A DNA stretch of 51,234 nt from UBA1557 sp041675185. GTDB lineage: Bacteria; Patescibacteriota; Patescibacteriia; Magasanikbacterales; UBA922. The notes beneath the pieces are model-generated. The model made no database searches and had not been told where the DNA came from. It saw nothing but the letters and a program-made list of their open reading frames with translations. The DNA lies in contig JBAYUH010000005.1 of the NCBI GenBank assembly GCA_041675185.1, positions 1 through 51,234 on the forward strand, read 5' to 3'. Shown piece after piece: positions 42,114 through 49,113 of the stretch (positions are counted from its first letter, which is position 1; the number at the start of each line of letters is the position of its first letter). A program made the position numbers and the translations under genes.

Positions 42114-42176
42114 ATGAAAAAAGTTATTTTGTTGTTTTTAGTATCATCTTTGCTGTATCAAAAATTGTCTTCTTAA
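42114..42176 (+). pseudogene. 21-aa signal-peptide-like remnant
   Basis: An ATG opens a 21-codon frame with a Lys-Lys start and a Leu/Val-rich stretch like the beginning of a signal peptide, but it stops at once. It is probably the stub of a lost exported protein inside the repeat-bounded segment. Confidence 0.35.
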
Positions 42177-42189
42177 AAACTAAATAAAT

Positions 42190-43308
42190 ATGAAAATAGG
42201 TATTGATGTTTCACGTGCCAACAATCTACAAAAGACTGGTGTGGAGTGGTATACATTTTATTTGGTACAAGAGTTGAAAAAAATAATTCCAGAAAATGTG
42301 GAAGTAGTTTTGTATAGTGCTGAAATTTTACAAGGTGAATTGGCCAACTTGCCAAAAAATTGGACAACCAAAGTTCTCATCTGGCCTCCAAAAAGACTTT
42401 GGACACAGCTTAGGCTTAGTTGGGAAATGCTTTTTTATAGACCAGATATTTTGTTTATTCCGGCTCATGTTTTTCCAATTATTCATCCACAAAAAACTGT
42501 GATGACTATTCATGATATTGCTGCTTTGGATTTTGGGGATAGCTATAATGCTTTTGAAAAATGGTATTCATTGTTTAGTAGTAGACAAGCTTTGAAAAAA
42601 CTTTGGAAAATAATTACTCCAAGTATTTTTACTAAACAAGAATTGAAAAGATTGTTATTTCAAAATTTTCCAGAAGAAAAAATAAAAGTAGTTTATCATG
42701 GCTTCAATCAAAATTATAAAAATATTTTTTCTACAGAAGAAAAAAATAAAGTTTTGACTAAATATAAAATAGGTACAAATTTTTTACTCAGTATTTCTAG
42801 ACTTGAACACAAAAAAAATACTTTGGGTATTATCAAAGCTTTTGAAATTTTGAAAAATAATATTGATAATCATGATTTACAACTAGTCTTGGTAGGTAAA
42901 CAAGGTTTTGGTTGCGAAGAAATATTTCAAGCTATAGAAAAAAGTGTTTTTAAAAACGATATAATTTTGCCTGGCTGGGTGAGAGAAGAAGATTTGACAA
43001 TTATTTTGTCTAGTGCTCGGGTATTTGTATTTCCTTCATTTTATGAAGGCTTTGGTTTGCCAATTTTGCAAGCTATGTCTGCGGGTATTCCGATAGTCAC
43101 TTCTCGTTGTAGTAGTCTACCAGAAATTGGCAGAGAAGTTTGTCTTTATGTTGATCCAAACAATGCTTTGAAAATTGCTGAAAATATAAACATATTTTTG
43201 ACAGATGAAAAATTGCGTCAGGAAAAAATAAAATTAGGATTGCTAAGAGTCAAAGATTTTTCTTGGGAAAAATGTGCTAGAGAGACTTGGGATTTACTTT
43301 TTAAATAG
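42190..43308 (+). CDS. family 4 glycosyltransferase
   Basis: The 372-aa protein is a soluble GT-B fold retaining glycosyltransferase. The N-terminal part has MKIGIDVSRANNLQKTGVEW and VMTIHDIAALDFGD (about 101-114). The C-terminal part has LLSISRLEHKKN and the donor-binding core FVFPSFYEGFGLPILQAMSAG, here written over positions about 279-299. The Glu pair EGFGLPILQAM is the usual EX7E-type element. Sugar donor is unknown; envelope glycan or glycolipid assembly is likely from context. It is bounded by a 25-bp inverted repeat. Confidence 0.9.
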   Translation: MKIGIDVSRANNLQKTGVEWYTFYLVQELKKIIPENVEVVLYSAEILQGELANLPKNWTTKVLIWPPKRLWTQLRLSWEMLFYRPDILFIPAHVFPIIHPQKTVMTIHDIAALDFGDSYNAFEKWYSLFSSRQALKKLWKIITPSIFTKQELKRLLFQNFPEEKIKVVYHGFNQNYKNIFSTEEKNKVLTKYKIGTNFLLSISRLEHKKNTLGIIKAFEILKNNIDNHDLQLVLVGKQGFGCEEIFQAIEKSVFKNDIILPGWVREEDLTIILSSARVFVFPSFYEGFGLPILQAMSAGIPIVTSRCSSLPEIGREVCLYVDPNNALKIAENINIFLTDEKLRQEKIKLGLLRVKDFSWEKCARETWDLLFK

Positions 43309-43406
43309 TTAGATTTTTTTAGCTAATAAATTAAAATTAATTGTGTACAAATAAATTACAAATAATAAAATGACTAAAATATTTTGATATTTGACATTTA
43401 GGTTTG

Positions 43407-43431
43407 ATTTGTAATTTGGATTTTGAAATTT
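43407..43431 (-). repeat. 25-bp repeat, right copy (inverted)
   Basis: Exact reverse complement of 42044-42068. The open frame extending upstream of the holB start runs through this copy, which argues against the longer holB start at 43404. Confidence 0.8.
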
Positions 43432-43458
43432 ATCTATTACTTGTTTCTTGTAATTTAT

Positions 43459-43488
43459 TTGCTTATCTTGCCTATTTTGTGCTATTAT
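43459..43488 (+). promoter_or_regulatory. promoter of holB, nearly leaderless
   Basis: -35 TTGCTT (43459-43464), an 18-base spacer, and -10 TATTAT (43483-43488). Transcription would start near 43495, placing the ATG at 43497 at the 5' end of the mRNA. Confidence 0.5.
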
Positions 43489-43496
43489 ACAGTCAT

Positions 43497-44402
43497 ATGG
43501 TAGAGATTTTAGGACACAAAGTAGTATTGGATTTTTTTGAAAAAGTTAGAAAAAATAATAAGCTTAATCATGCTTATTGTTTTGTAGGTCCAAAAAATGT
43601 TGGCAAATTTACTATTGCCAAATTTTTGGCAGCTCAAATATTGAATTCTTCTGTGGATAAACTATTTACTTCACCTGACTTATTTTTGTTAGAACAAAAA
43701 ATCAAAGAAAAAACTGGTAAATTGGGCAAAGATATTAGTATAGATCAAGTCCGAGAATTAGTTGCTTTTTCATCTCATCATTCTTTTTTGGGTGGCTATA
43801 AAGTAGTAATTATAGATAATGCTGATTTGCTTAGTGCTGGTGCCAGCAATGCTTTATTAAAGACTCTGGAAGAACCAAAGTCTAAGACTATTATTTTTCT
43901 CATTACAGATAATGAAAAAAAATTATTACCAACTATTTTGTCTAGGTGTCAATCTATTTATTTTTCTACTGTTGACGAAGATCTAATTCAGAATTTTTTG
44001 GACAAAAGTAATCTTTCCTCAGATAGAAAAGATTATATTTTGAAATACTCTTGCGGTTTACCGGGAATAGCTGTAAAATTAACAACAGATGACGATTATT
44101 ATGCAGAGTATACCAAAGAAGTTAGACGTTTTGAAGATTTGTTTGGAAAATTTTTTTATGAAAAAATAAAGATTGTGGAAGATTTGTTTGGTGACAAAAA
44201 AGATCATATACAAGCTAGAAATTATTTACGTGAGGTTTTGCATATTTGGCAAATCAATTTACATATTTTTTTGAAAAATAATAAATTGGACAAAAAAACT
44301 ATGTTGAATTTGTACAATAGTATTACTCAAGCCAATAATTTGCTTATCAAAAATGTTCATCCAAGATTACTTATAGAAAATATTTTATTACAAATTCCTT
44401 AA
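43497..44402 (+). CDS. holB: DNA polymerase III delta-prime subunit
   Basis: The 301-aa AAA+ clamp-loader subunit has NHAYCFVGPKNVGKFTIAKF (P-loop region, with Phe in place of the usual Ser/Thr after GK, so probably not an ATPase). It also has SIDQVRELVAFSSHHSFLGG and VVIIDNADLLSAGASNALLK, followed by the TLEEP segment and LPTILSRCQSIYF (SRC motif). Delta-prime is the stator of the clamp loader. A start at 43404 would add 31 hydrophobic residues encoded by a repeat copy, so I take the ATG at 43497, which sits just after a promoter. Confidence 0.9.
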   Translation: MVEILGHKVVLDFFEKVRKNNKLNHAYCFVGPKNVGKFTIAKFLAAQILNSSVDKLFTSPDLFLLEQKIKEKTGKLGKDISIDQVRELVAFSSHHSFLGGYKVVIIDNADLLSAGASNALLKTLEEPKSKTIIFLITDNEKKLLPTILSRCQSIYFSTVDEDLIQNFLDKSNLSSDRKDYILKYSCGLPGIAVKLTTDDDYYAEYTKEVRRFEDLFGKFFYEKIKIVEDLFGDKKDHIQARNYLREVLHIWQINLHIFLKNNKLDKKTMLNLYNSITQANNLLIKNVHPRLLIENILLQIP

Positions 44403-44434
44403 ATTATTTTTTTAAATTATTTATAAAGTTGCAT

Positions 44435-45520
44435 ATGCACAAAAAAATAGGATTTCTTTTTATATTACTTATTGCAGTATTTTTATCTGGAGCAGGATGT
44501 CTAAATGTTGGTGCTGATAATCAACAAGCAACTTCTGGTCCTGCTGGTATGTTTGTGAGTACTGACAAAGGTGAAAGTTGGACTGCAATTTCTAGTATGC
44601 CTACCAATCAGGGTGCAAAGAACTTAAACACAATGAGTGTATATGGTCTTTTCGAAGATCCTCAAGATCCACAAGGTTTGTATTGGGCATCACGCGAGGC
44701 TGGATTATTTTATAGTTTTGATAGTGGAAAAAGTTGGCAACAATCTGATAGTCCTTTGAATGTCTCGATGGTTCGTGCTATAGCTATCAATCCACAAGAC
44801 AAATGTACTATTTATGCAACCAATGGTCGTCAAGTTTTCAAGACTATTGATTGTGTACGTTCTTGGGAAGAAGTATTTTTGGAACTTAGAACAAATGATT
44901 CTATTACAGATGTGGCTTTTGATCATTTTCATCCTGGAAGTATTTATATATCTGAAAGTAATGGTGACATCCTCAAGAGTACTGATGCTGGTACCAATTG
45001 GTCATTGTTAAAACATTTTCCAGATTATGTACGTAATATTGCTTTTGATTCCAATCATGAAGGAATGCTTTATATTACAACCTTGAAAAAAGGACTTTTT
45101 CGCTCCAAAGATTCTGGAGAGACTTGGACAGATTTGAGTCCAAAATTGAAAGATTATCCTGGCAGTCTTGATTTTAAACGCTTTTTAGTATACTCTAACA
45201 AAGCTGATGAAATATATTGGATTTCTAAGTATGGTGTTCTCACTTCTCGTAATGCTGGAGAAGATTGGGAGCCTGTCAAATTGGTGACTCCTCCTGGCAG
45301 TGTAGATATCTATGGTTTTACAATTAGTCGTAGTAATAATCAAGAGATTTATTATACAGGCACTATTAATACTAAGTCTTCTTTTTATAGGACTGTAGAT
45401 GGTGGAAAAACTTGGGAAACTAGGAAACTTCCTTCTAAACAAATACCGACTGTTTTGTATGCTCATCCAAAAAATGAAGGGTGGTTGTATCTAGGTTTTA
45501 CTGTTCCACCAAAAAATTAG
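44435..45520 (+). CDS. BNR/Ycf48-like repeat lipoprotein
   Basis: The 361-aa protein has a lipoprotein signal peptide with lipobox LSGAGC (Cys at about 22). A six- or seven-bladed propeller of BNR-type Asp-box repeats follows: STDKGESW, SFDSGKSW, STDAGTNW, SKDSGETW, SRNAGEDW and TVDGGKTW. Such folds occur in sialidases, sortilins and the assembly factor Ycf48; catalytic residues are not evident. A TTG at 44429 is also possible. It is probably anchored to the outer face of the membrane and may bind glycan or protein. Confidence 0.88.
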   Translation: MHKKIGFLFILLIAVFLSGAGCLNVGADNQQATSGPAGMFVSTDKGESWTAISSMPTNQGAKNLNTMSVYGLFEDPQDPQGLYWASREAGLFYSFDSGKSWQQSDSPLNVSMVRAIAINPQDKCTIYATNGRQVFKTIDCVRSWEEVFLELRTNDSITDVAFDHFHPGSIYISESNGDILKSTDAGTNWSLLKHFPDYVRNIAFDSNHEGMLYITTLKKGLFRSKDSGETWTDLSPKLKDYPGSLDFKRFLVYSNKADEIYWISKYGVLTSRNAGEDWEPVKLVTPPGSVDIYGFTISRSNNQEIYYTGTINTKSSFYRTVDGGKTWETRKLPSKQIPTVLYAHPKNEGWLYLGFTVPPKN

Positions 45521-45576
45521 TTATTAAATACTCTCTATTTTCTAAAATGGGAATTAGAGGTAAGTTTTAAAATTTT

Positions 45577-46128
45577 ATGAATATTGCAAAATCAAATCTG
45601 GAATCTTTTATCAATGCACTTGAATTTCTGAAACAAGATGTGTCTAGTTTGCGTACTGGTCGTGCTACACCAGCCTTGGTAGAAGATATTTTTGTAGAAG
45701 CTTATGGGACAAAACAACCATTGAAAGCTGTAGCTTCTATCTCGGTTGCCGATGCCAAGACTATCAATGTAGATCCTTGGGATAAAGGTCTTGTTCAAGC
45801 AGTGGAAATTGCAATTAGAAATTCTGATTTGGGTATTAGTCCTGTTAATGATGGTAAATTAATAAGAGTTCCTTTGCCAGATTTGAATACTGAACGTCGT
45901 CAAGAACTTATCAAAGTATTACACAAAAAATTGGAACAAGCTCGTATTTCACTTCGTAAAATTCGTGAAGATGTCCGTGATGAAATTGACAAACAAGAAA
46001 AAGCCAAAATTATTTCTGAAGATGAAAAGTACACTGAACAAGATGATCTAGAAAAAATTGTCAAAGAATATAATGATAAAGTAAAAGAGGTTGGAGAAGA
46101 GAAAGAGAAAGAAATTATAACAATTTAG
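45577..46128 (+). CDS. frr: ribosome recycling factor
   Basis: The 183-aa protein, with EF-G, splits the post-termination ribosome. It has SLRTGRATPALVEDIFVEAY (about 25-44), the conserved DPWDKG region, GKLIRVPLPDLNTERRQELI, and the C-terminal helix of domain I. Length is the family norm (about 185). A terminator follows at 46197. Confidence 0.97.
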   Translation: MNIAKSNLESFINALEFLKQDVSSLRTGRATPALVEDIFVEAYGTKQPLKAVASISVADAKTINVDPWDKGLVQAVEIAIRNSDLGISPVNDGKLIRVPLPDLNTERRQELIKVLHKKLEQARISLRKIREDVRDEIDKQEKAKIISEDEKYTEQDDLEKIVKEYNDKVKEVGEEKEKEIITI

Positions 46129-46196
46129 TTTAGTTTAATTTTTTATGAGGATTGTACTTTAAAAAGTAAAAACTGCTAATGTAAAAATAAACAATG

Positions 46197-46227
46197 AAAC
46201 CGTTGGACAAATTTCCAATGGTTTTTT
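46197..46227 (+). terminator. terminator after frr
   Basis: An 11-bp stem with one G-U pair, 46197-46207 with 46214-46224, is followed by T bases. Confidence 0.8.
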
Positions 46228-46251
46228 ATTTTCCAAAAAAAAGTTATCAAC

Positions 46252-46279
46252 TTGACTTTCTTTTTTTAAGCTATAAAAT
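46252..46279 (+). promoter_or_regulatory. promoter of the Cys-rich cassette
   Basis: -35 TTGACT (46252-46257), a 16-base spacer, and -10 TAAAAT (46274-46279). Confidence 0.55.
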
Positions 46280-46318
46280 TAGAAACCAAGAGTCGTTCTT
46301 CTACTGGAGGTCTTGAAG

Positions 46319-46516
46319 ATGGGCAATCAATACAAAATACACGTCCTGGAAGAAATCAAGGTGGGGGAAGGGATCGTGTGTATTTGTGGCCACGGTGAGA
46401 TTGTTTCTATAAACTTTTTGAGAATTTACAATGCTTACTGTGTGGGTTGCAAATGTGGCAAGAATCACATTGTAAACATAACAGGTAAGTATCTTTGTAA
46501 CAATATGGAGGGCTAA
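46319..46516 (+). CDS. small Cys-rich protein A, possible metal-binding
   Basis: The 65-aa protein is read from the ATG at 46319, eight bases after GGAGG at 46306-46310; a TTG at 46313 is less likely. It contains VCICGHGEIVSI and, 12 residues later, YCVGCKCGKNHIV. The CxC...CxxCxC spacing with nearby His could hold zinc as a small ribbon. There is no signal peptide. It matches no family I know. The stop is three bases before the second gene, whose own SD lies inside this gene's end. Confidence 0.65.
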   Translation: MGNQYKIHVLEEIKVGEGIVCICGHGEIVSINFLRIYNAYCVGCKCGKNHIVNITGKYLCNNMEG

Positions 46517-46519
46517 ACA

Positions 46520-46705
46520 ATGACAAGGAAAGTTGAAGAGTATGTTTGTAATTTCATTGTTCGTGTTGGTAAACACTATGATTGGTGTCATTGCCAAGGG
46601 GGCTGCGTTGTTTTGGAGATTAAGTACAAGACAGACAATACAGTCCAAATAATTTGCTCAAATGGACTGTATTCATATTTGCCGTACAAGGAACAGGCGA
46701 ATTGA
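46520..46705 (+). CDS. small Cys-rich protein B
   Basis: The 61-aa protein has GGAGGG (46507-46512) seven bases upstream of its ATG, so it is coupled to the preceding gene. It contains YVCNFIVRVGKHYDWCHCQGGCVVLEI, here described as four cysteines spaced C-x15-C-x-C-x3-C with a central His. G+C is locally high (28 of 60 in the line from 46561). No family recognised. The pair may act together. Confidence 0.6.
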   Translation: MTRKVEEYVCNFIVRVGKHYDWCHCQGGCVVLEIKYKTDNTVQIICSNGLYSYLPYKEQAN

Positions 46706-46722
46706 ACACTCTTGCAGTTTTT

Positions 46723-46753
46723 GTGGGGTTTCTGCTTGAACAAAGAACCCCAC
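46723..46753 (+). terminator. stem-loop after the Cys-rich cassette
   Basis: GTGGGG-TTTCT (46723-46733) pairs with AGAA-CCCCAC (46744-46753) with one bulged T around a 10-base loop. No long T-run follows, so termination is plausible but not certain. Confidence 0.55.
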
Positions 46754-46767
46754 ATAAGAGATTTATA

Positions 46768-46796
46768 TTGACTTTGTTATCTTTTTTTGTTATATT
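46768..46796 (+). promoter_or_regulatory. promoter of the coiled-coil gene
   Basis: -35 TTGACT (46768-46773), a 17-base spacer, and -10 TATATT (46791-46796). Confidence 0.6.
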
Positions 46797-46831
46797 TATT
46801 TTATCATCTATTAAGACATATTTTGACTAAT

Positions 46832-47177
46832 ATGGATATAGAAATACAACAAAAATTTGATGATATGGATAGTCGTTTTGATGAACTCATGATTTTTTTT
46901 GCGTGACAATGTCGCCACCAAAGAAGACCTGAAACAATTTGCTACTAAAGATGATTTGACAAGTGAGATAACTAGACTTGAAAACAAAATGGATGAGGGT
47001 TTTTCTTCTTTACATTCTGAAATAAAGAGTATACAAGAGAAGTTAGATAATTTAGAACAGCGTCTTTGTAGATTAGAAAAAACTACTTTTGAAGATCAAA
47101 AAGCTTTTGTAAAAGATTTTATTTTATTGAAAAAGCGTGTTTCTACGTTAGAAAAAATGTTAGAAAAAAATGGTTAA
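46832..47177 (+). pseudogene. coiled-coil protein gene with a frameshift at a T8 run
   Basis: From the ATG at 46832 the frame reads 24 codons (starting MDIEIQQKFDDMDSRFDELM) and stops at TGA 46904-46906. The following frame, starting RDNVATKEDLKQFATKDDL, continues the same heptad pattern to 47177. Removing one T from the eight at 46893-46900 joins them into a 114-aa coiled-coil protein. So the gene is either broken by slippage, read through by RNA polymerase slippage on the run, or affected by a sequencing error. Proteins of this type (MDExxxxFDxxxxR...) are common small CPR proteins of unknown role. Confidence 0.7.
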
Positions 47178-47190
47178 AATTTTAAGGTTT

Positions 47191-47392
47191 GATTTTTGTA
47201 ATAATGAAAAGGTGTGGCAACCTTGGAGTTACAAAAAATCATTTTGAGTGTTCAGAATAATTCTGAAAACTTGGGTGGAACCGTCCTATGCATTTTTACT
47301 TCGTAAAATGCTTCGGCCGGCAAGCCGTCTCTAAAAGACTGCTTGTTGGCTTGGACCCCAAGACTTCTGTCAAGGAGTCTTTTTATTTTTTT
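47191..47392 (+). promoter_or_regulatory. T-box-like riboswitch controlling glyS
   Basis: Stem I: GATTTTTGTAA (47191-47201) pairs with TTACAAAAAATC (47229-47240, one extra A). An inner stem AAGGT/ACCTT (47209-47213, 47220-47224) has loop GTGGCA, and GGAG (47225-47228) lies on the descending side; both GGC and GGA are Gly codons. Stem III: TTCAGAA/TTCTGAA (47251-47257, 47261-47267). Antiterminator: CTTGGG (47270-47275), the seven-base bulge TGGAACC (47276-47282), GTCC (47283-47286), pairing with GGAC (47353-47356) and CCCAAG (47357-47362). The bulge TGGA fits the UCCA end of tRNA-Gly. Between the arms are two extra hairpins (47290-47311 and 47316-47350). The competing terminator AAGACTTCT/AGGAGTCTT (47360-47368, 47373-47381) shares AAG with the antiterminator. 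Stem I is much simpler than in classic T-boxes. Confidence 0.8.
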
Positions 47393-47402
47393 AAGAAAAA
47401 TG

Positions 47403-47411
47403 TGTTATAAT
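47403..47411 (+). promoter_or_regulatory. extended -10 element between the T-box terminator and glyS
   Basis: TGTTATAAT at 47403-47411 is a TGnTATAAT extended -10 without a good -35. It could start transcription near 47418, inside 14 bases of the glyS ATG and past the riboswitch. It may also be chance in A+T-rich DNA. Confidence 0.3.
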
Positions 47412-47431
47412 GTAATAAATAATTTATCTAT

Positions 47432-48802
47432 ATGAAATCACTAGAATCAATCGTTAGTTTTGCCAAACAAAAGGGTTTTATTTTTCCATCTTCAGAAATC
47501 TACGAAGGTCTGTCTGCTGTTTATGATTTTGGTCCTTTGGGAGTATTATTAAAAAATAATTTGCGTGACTTGTGGTGGAAAGAAATGGTTCAAAGACACA
47601 ACAATATTTATGGACTTGATGCTGCTATACTTATGCATCCAAAAGTTTGGGAAGCAAGTGGACATGTAGCTAGCTTTTCTGACCCACTTGTCGATTGTAA
47701 AGAATGTAAAATGCGTCATCGTGCTGATCATTTACTTGAGACTGTGGGTGTGCAAGCTGATGATAAGATGGGTGTAGAAATGCTAAACAAACTTTTGCAA
47801 GAAAATCATGTTGTTTGTCCAAATTGTCAAGGTGAACTTACTCCAGCTCGTGATTTCAATCTGATGCTTGAGACGTATCTAAGCAAGACTGATGATAGTA
47901 GTAAAGTTTATTTACGTCCGGAGACTGCTCAAGGTATTTATGTAAATTTCAAAAATGTTCAAGTTAGTACTCGTGCCAAAATTCCTTTTGGTATTGCTCA
48001 GGTTGGTAAAGCTTTTCGTAATGAAATTACTACTAAACAATTTATTTTTCGTACCAAAGAATTTTCCCAAATGGAAATGCAATATTTTGTTAAGCCTGAA
48101 AATTCTGAAAAACTTTATGAAGATTGGAAAACATCACGCTTGAGTTGGTGGCAATCTTTGGGAATAAAGCCTGAAAATCTTCGTTATCATGAACATGAAA
48201 AATTGGCTCACTATGCCAAAGCTGCTTACGATGTTGAATATCAGTTTCCTTGGGGCTGGAAAGAAATAGAAGGTCTTCATAATCGTGGAGATTTTGATCT
48301 TACTCAACATGAAAAATTTAGTGGCAAGAATCTCAAATATCGCGATCCTGAAACTAATGAAGAATATGTGCCATATATTATTGAAGCTTCTTCTGGACTA
48401 GATAGAAATGTCTTTACTTTTCTAGTAGACGCTTATGAAGAACTTGATGCTAGAAGTGGACAAGATGATGCCAAGCACGAAAAAGAAATAGTCTTACGAT
48501 TACACAAGAGTCTAGCTCCAATCAAAATGGCTATTCTGCCTTTGTCCAAGAAAGAACCATTGCAAAATATTTCCAATGAAATCCAAAATGTTTTGTCAAA
48601 AAAATATATGACTCAATATGATGAAACTGGAAGTATTGGTAAACGCTACAGAAGACAAGATGAAATTGGTACACCATATTGTATTACTGTTGACTTCGAA
48701 TCTCTTGAAGATAAGAAAGTCACTGTACGTGATCGAGATACTATGGTTCAAGACAGAATTGCAATAGCAGATTTGGAAAAATATTTTGAAGAAAGATTTT
48801 AA
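47432..48802 (+). CDS. glyS: glycyl-tRNA synthetase (dimeric class II type)
   Basis: The 456-aa enzyme charges tRNA-Gly. It is the alpha2 type, not the GlyQ/GlyS tetramer. Features: KQKGFIFPSSEIYEGLSAVYDFGPLG (residues about 13-38, described by its ends only), RPETAQGIYVNFKN (about 165-178), GIAQVGKAFRNEITTKQFIF (about 188-207, motif 2 area), EASSGLDRNVFTFLVDAYEE (about 317-336, motif 3) and the C-terminal anticodon-binding domain from about 355. Expression is probably set by the upstream T-box-like leader. Confidence 0.97.
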   Translation: MKSLESIVSFAKQKGFIFPSSEIYEGLSAVYDFGPLGVLLKNNLRDLWWKEMVQRHNNIYGLDAAILMHPKVWEASGHVASFSDPLVDCKECKMRHRADHLLETVGVQADDKMGVEMLNKLLQENHVVCPNCQGELTPARDFNLMLETYLSKTDDSSKVYLRPETAQGIYVNFKNVQVSTRAKIPFGIAQVGKAFRNEITTKQFIFRTKEFSQMEMQYFVKPENSEKLYEDWKTSRLSWWQSLGIKPENLRYHEHEKLAHYAKAAYDVEYQFPWGWKEIEGLHNRGDFDLTQHEKFSGKNLKYRDPETNEEYVPYIIEASSGLDRNVFTFLVDAYEELDARSGQDDAKHEKEIVLRLHKSLAPIKMAILPLSKKEPLQNISNEIQNVLSKKYMTQYDETGSIGKRYRRQDEIGTPYCITVDFESLEDKKVTVRDRDTMVQDRIAIADLEKYFEERF

Positions 48803-48822
48803 TTTTTTTAATTTAAAATACT

Positions 48823-49104
48823 ATGTCAATTGGTGAAAAAATAGGTGATCCAATGTATGATGCTATAAATTCAGATAGTTTTCTTTATAGAAAGAAAGAA
48901 TGGTTAATTGAGGATTTTTTTAAGACTTTTAGTCAAGCCAATATGACTAGACAAGATTTGATGTGGTGGTGCCAAAATATAAATAAAGATTCAATAAATG
49001 ATCCAGCTTTGAAAGAACATTTTCCCAAATTTTCAGACAGACAAGAGGCTATTAAATTTTTGTTTAAAATAAAATATTTAGGTTTTGATAATTATTTTTT
49101 TTAA
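48823..49104 (+). CDS. small conserved-looking hypothetical protein
   Basis: The 93-aa protein is rich in aromatic and charged residues (DPMYDAINSDSFLYRKKEW, QDLMWWCQNINKDS) with a helical pattern; no signal peptide, membrane helix or known motif is visible. It starts 20 bases after glyS, so it may share its transcript. No function can be assigned. Confidence 0.6.
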   Translation: MSIGEKIGDPMYDAINSDSFLYRKKEWLIEDFFKTFSQANMTRQDLMWWCQNINKDSINDPALKEHFPKFSDRQEAIKFLFKIKYLGFDNYFF

Positions 49105-49113
49105 TTTAAATAT

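Noticed and set aside
43404..43496. Longer holB starting at 43404
   Set aside because: The added residues come from a copy of the 25-bp repeat and the promoter region; the family start fits the ATG at 43497.
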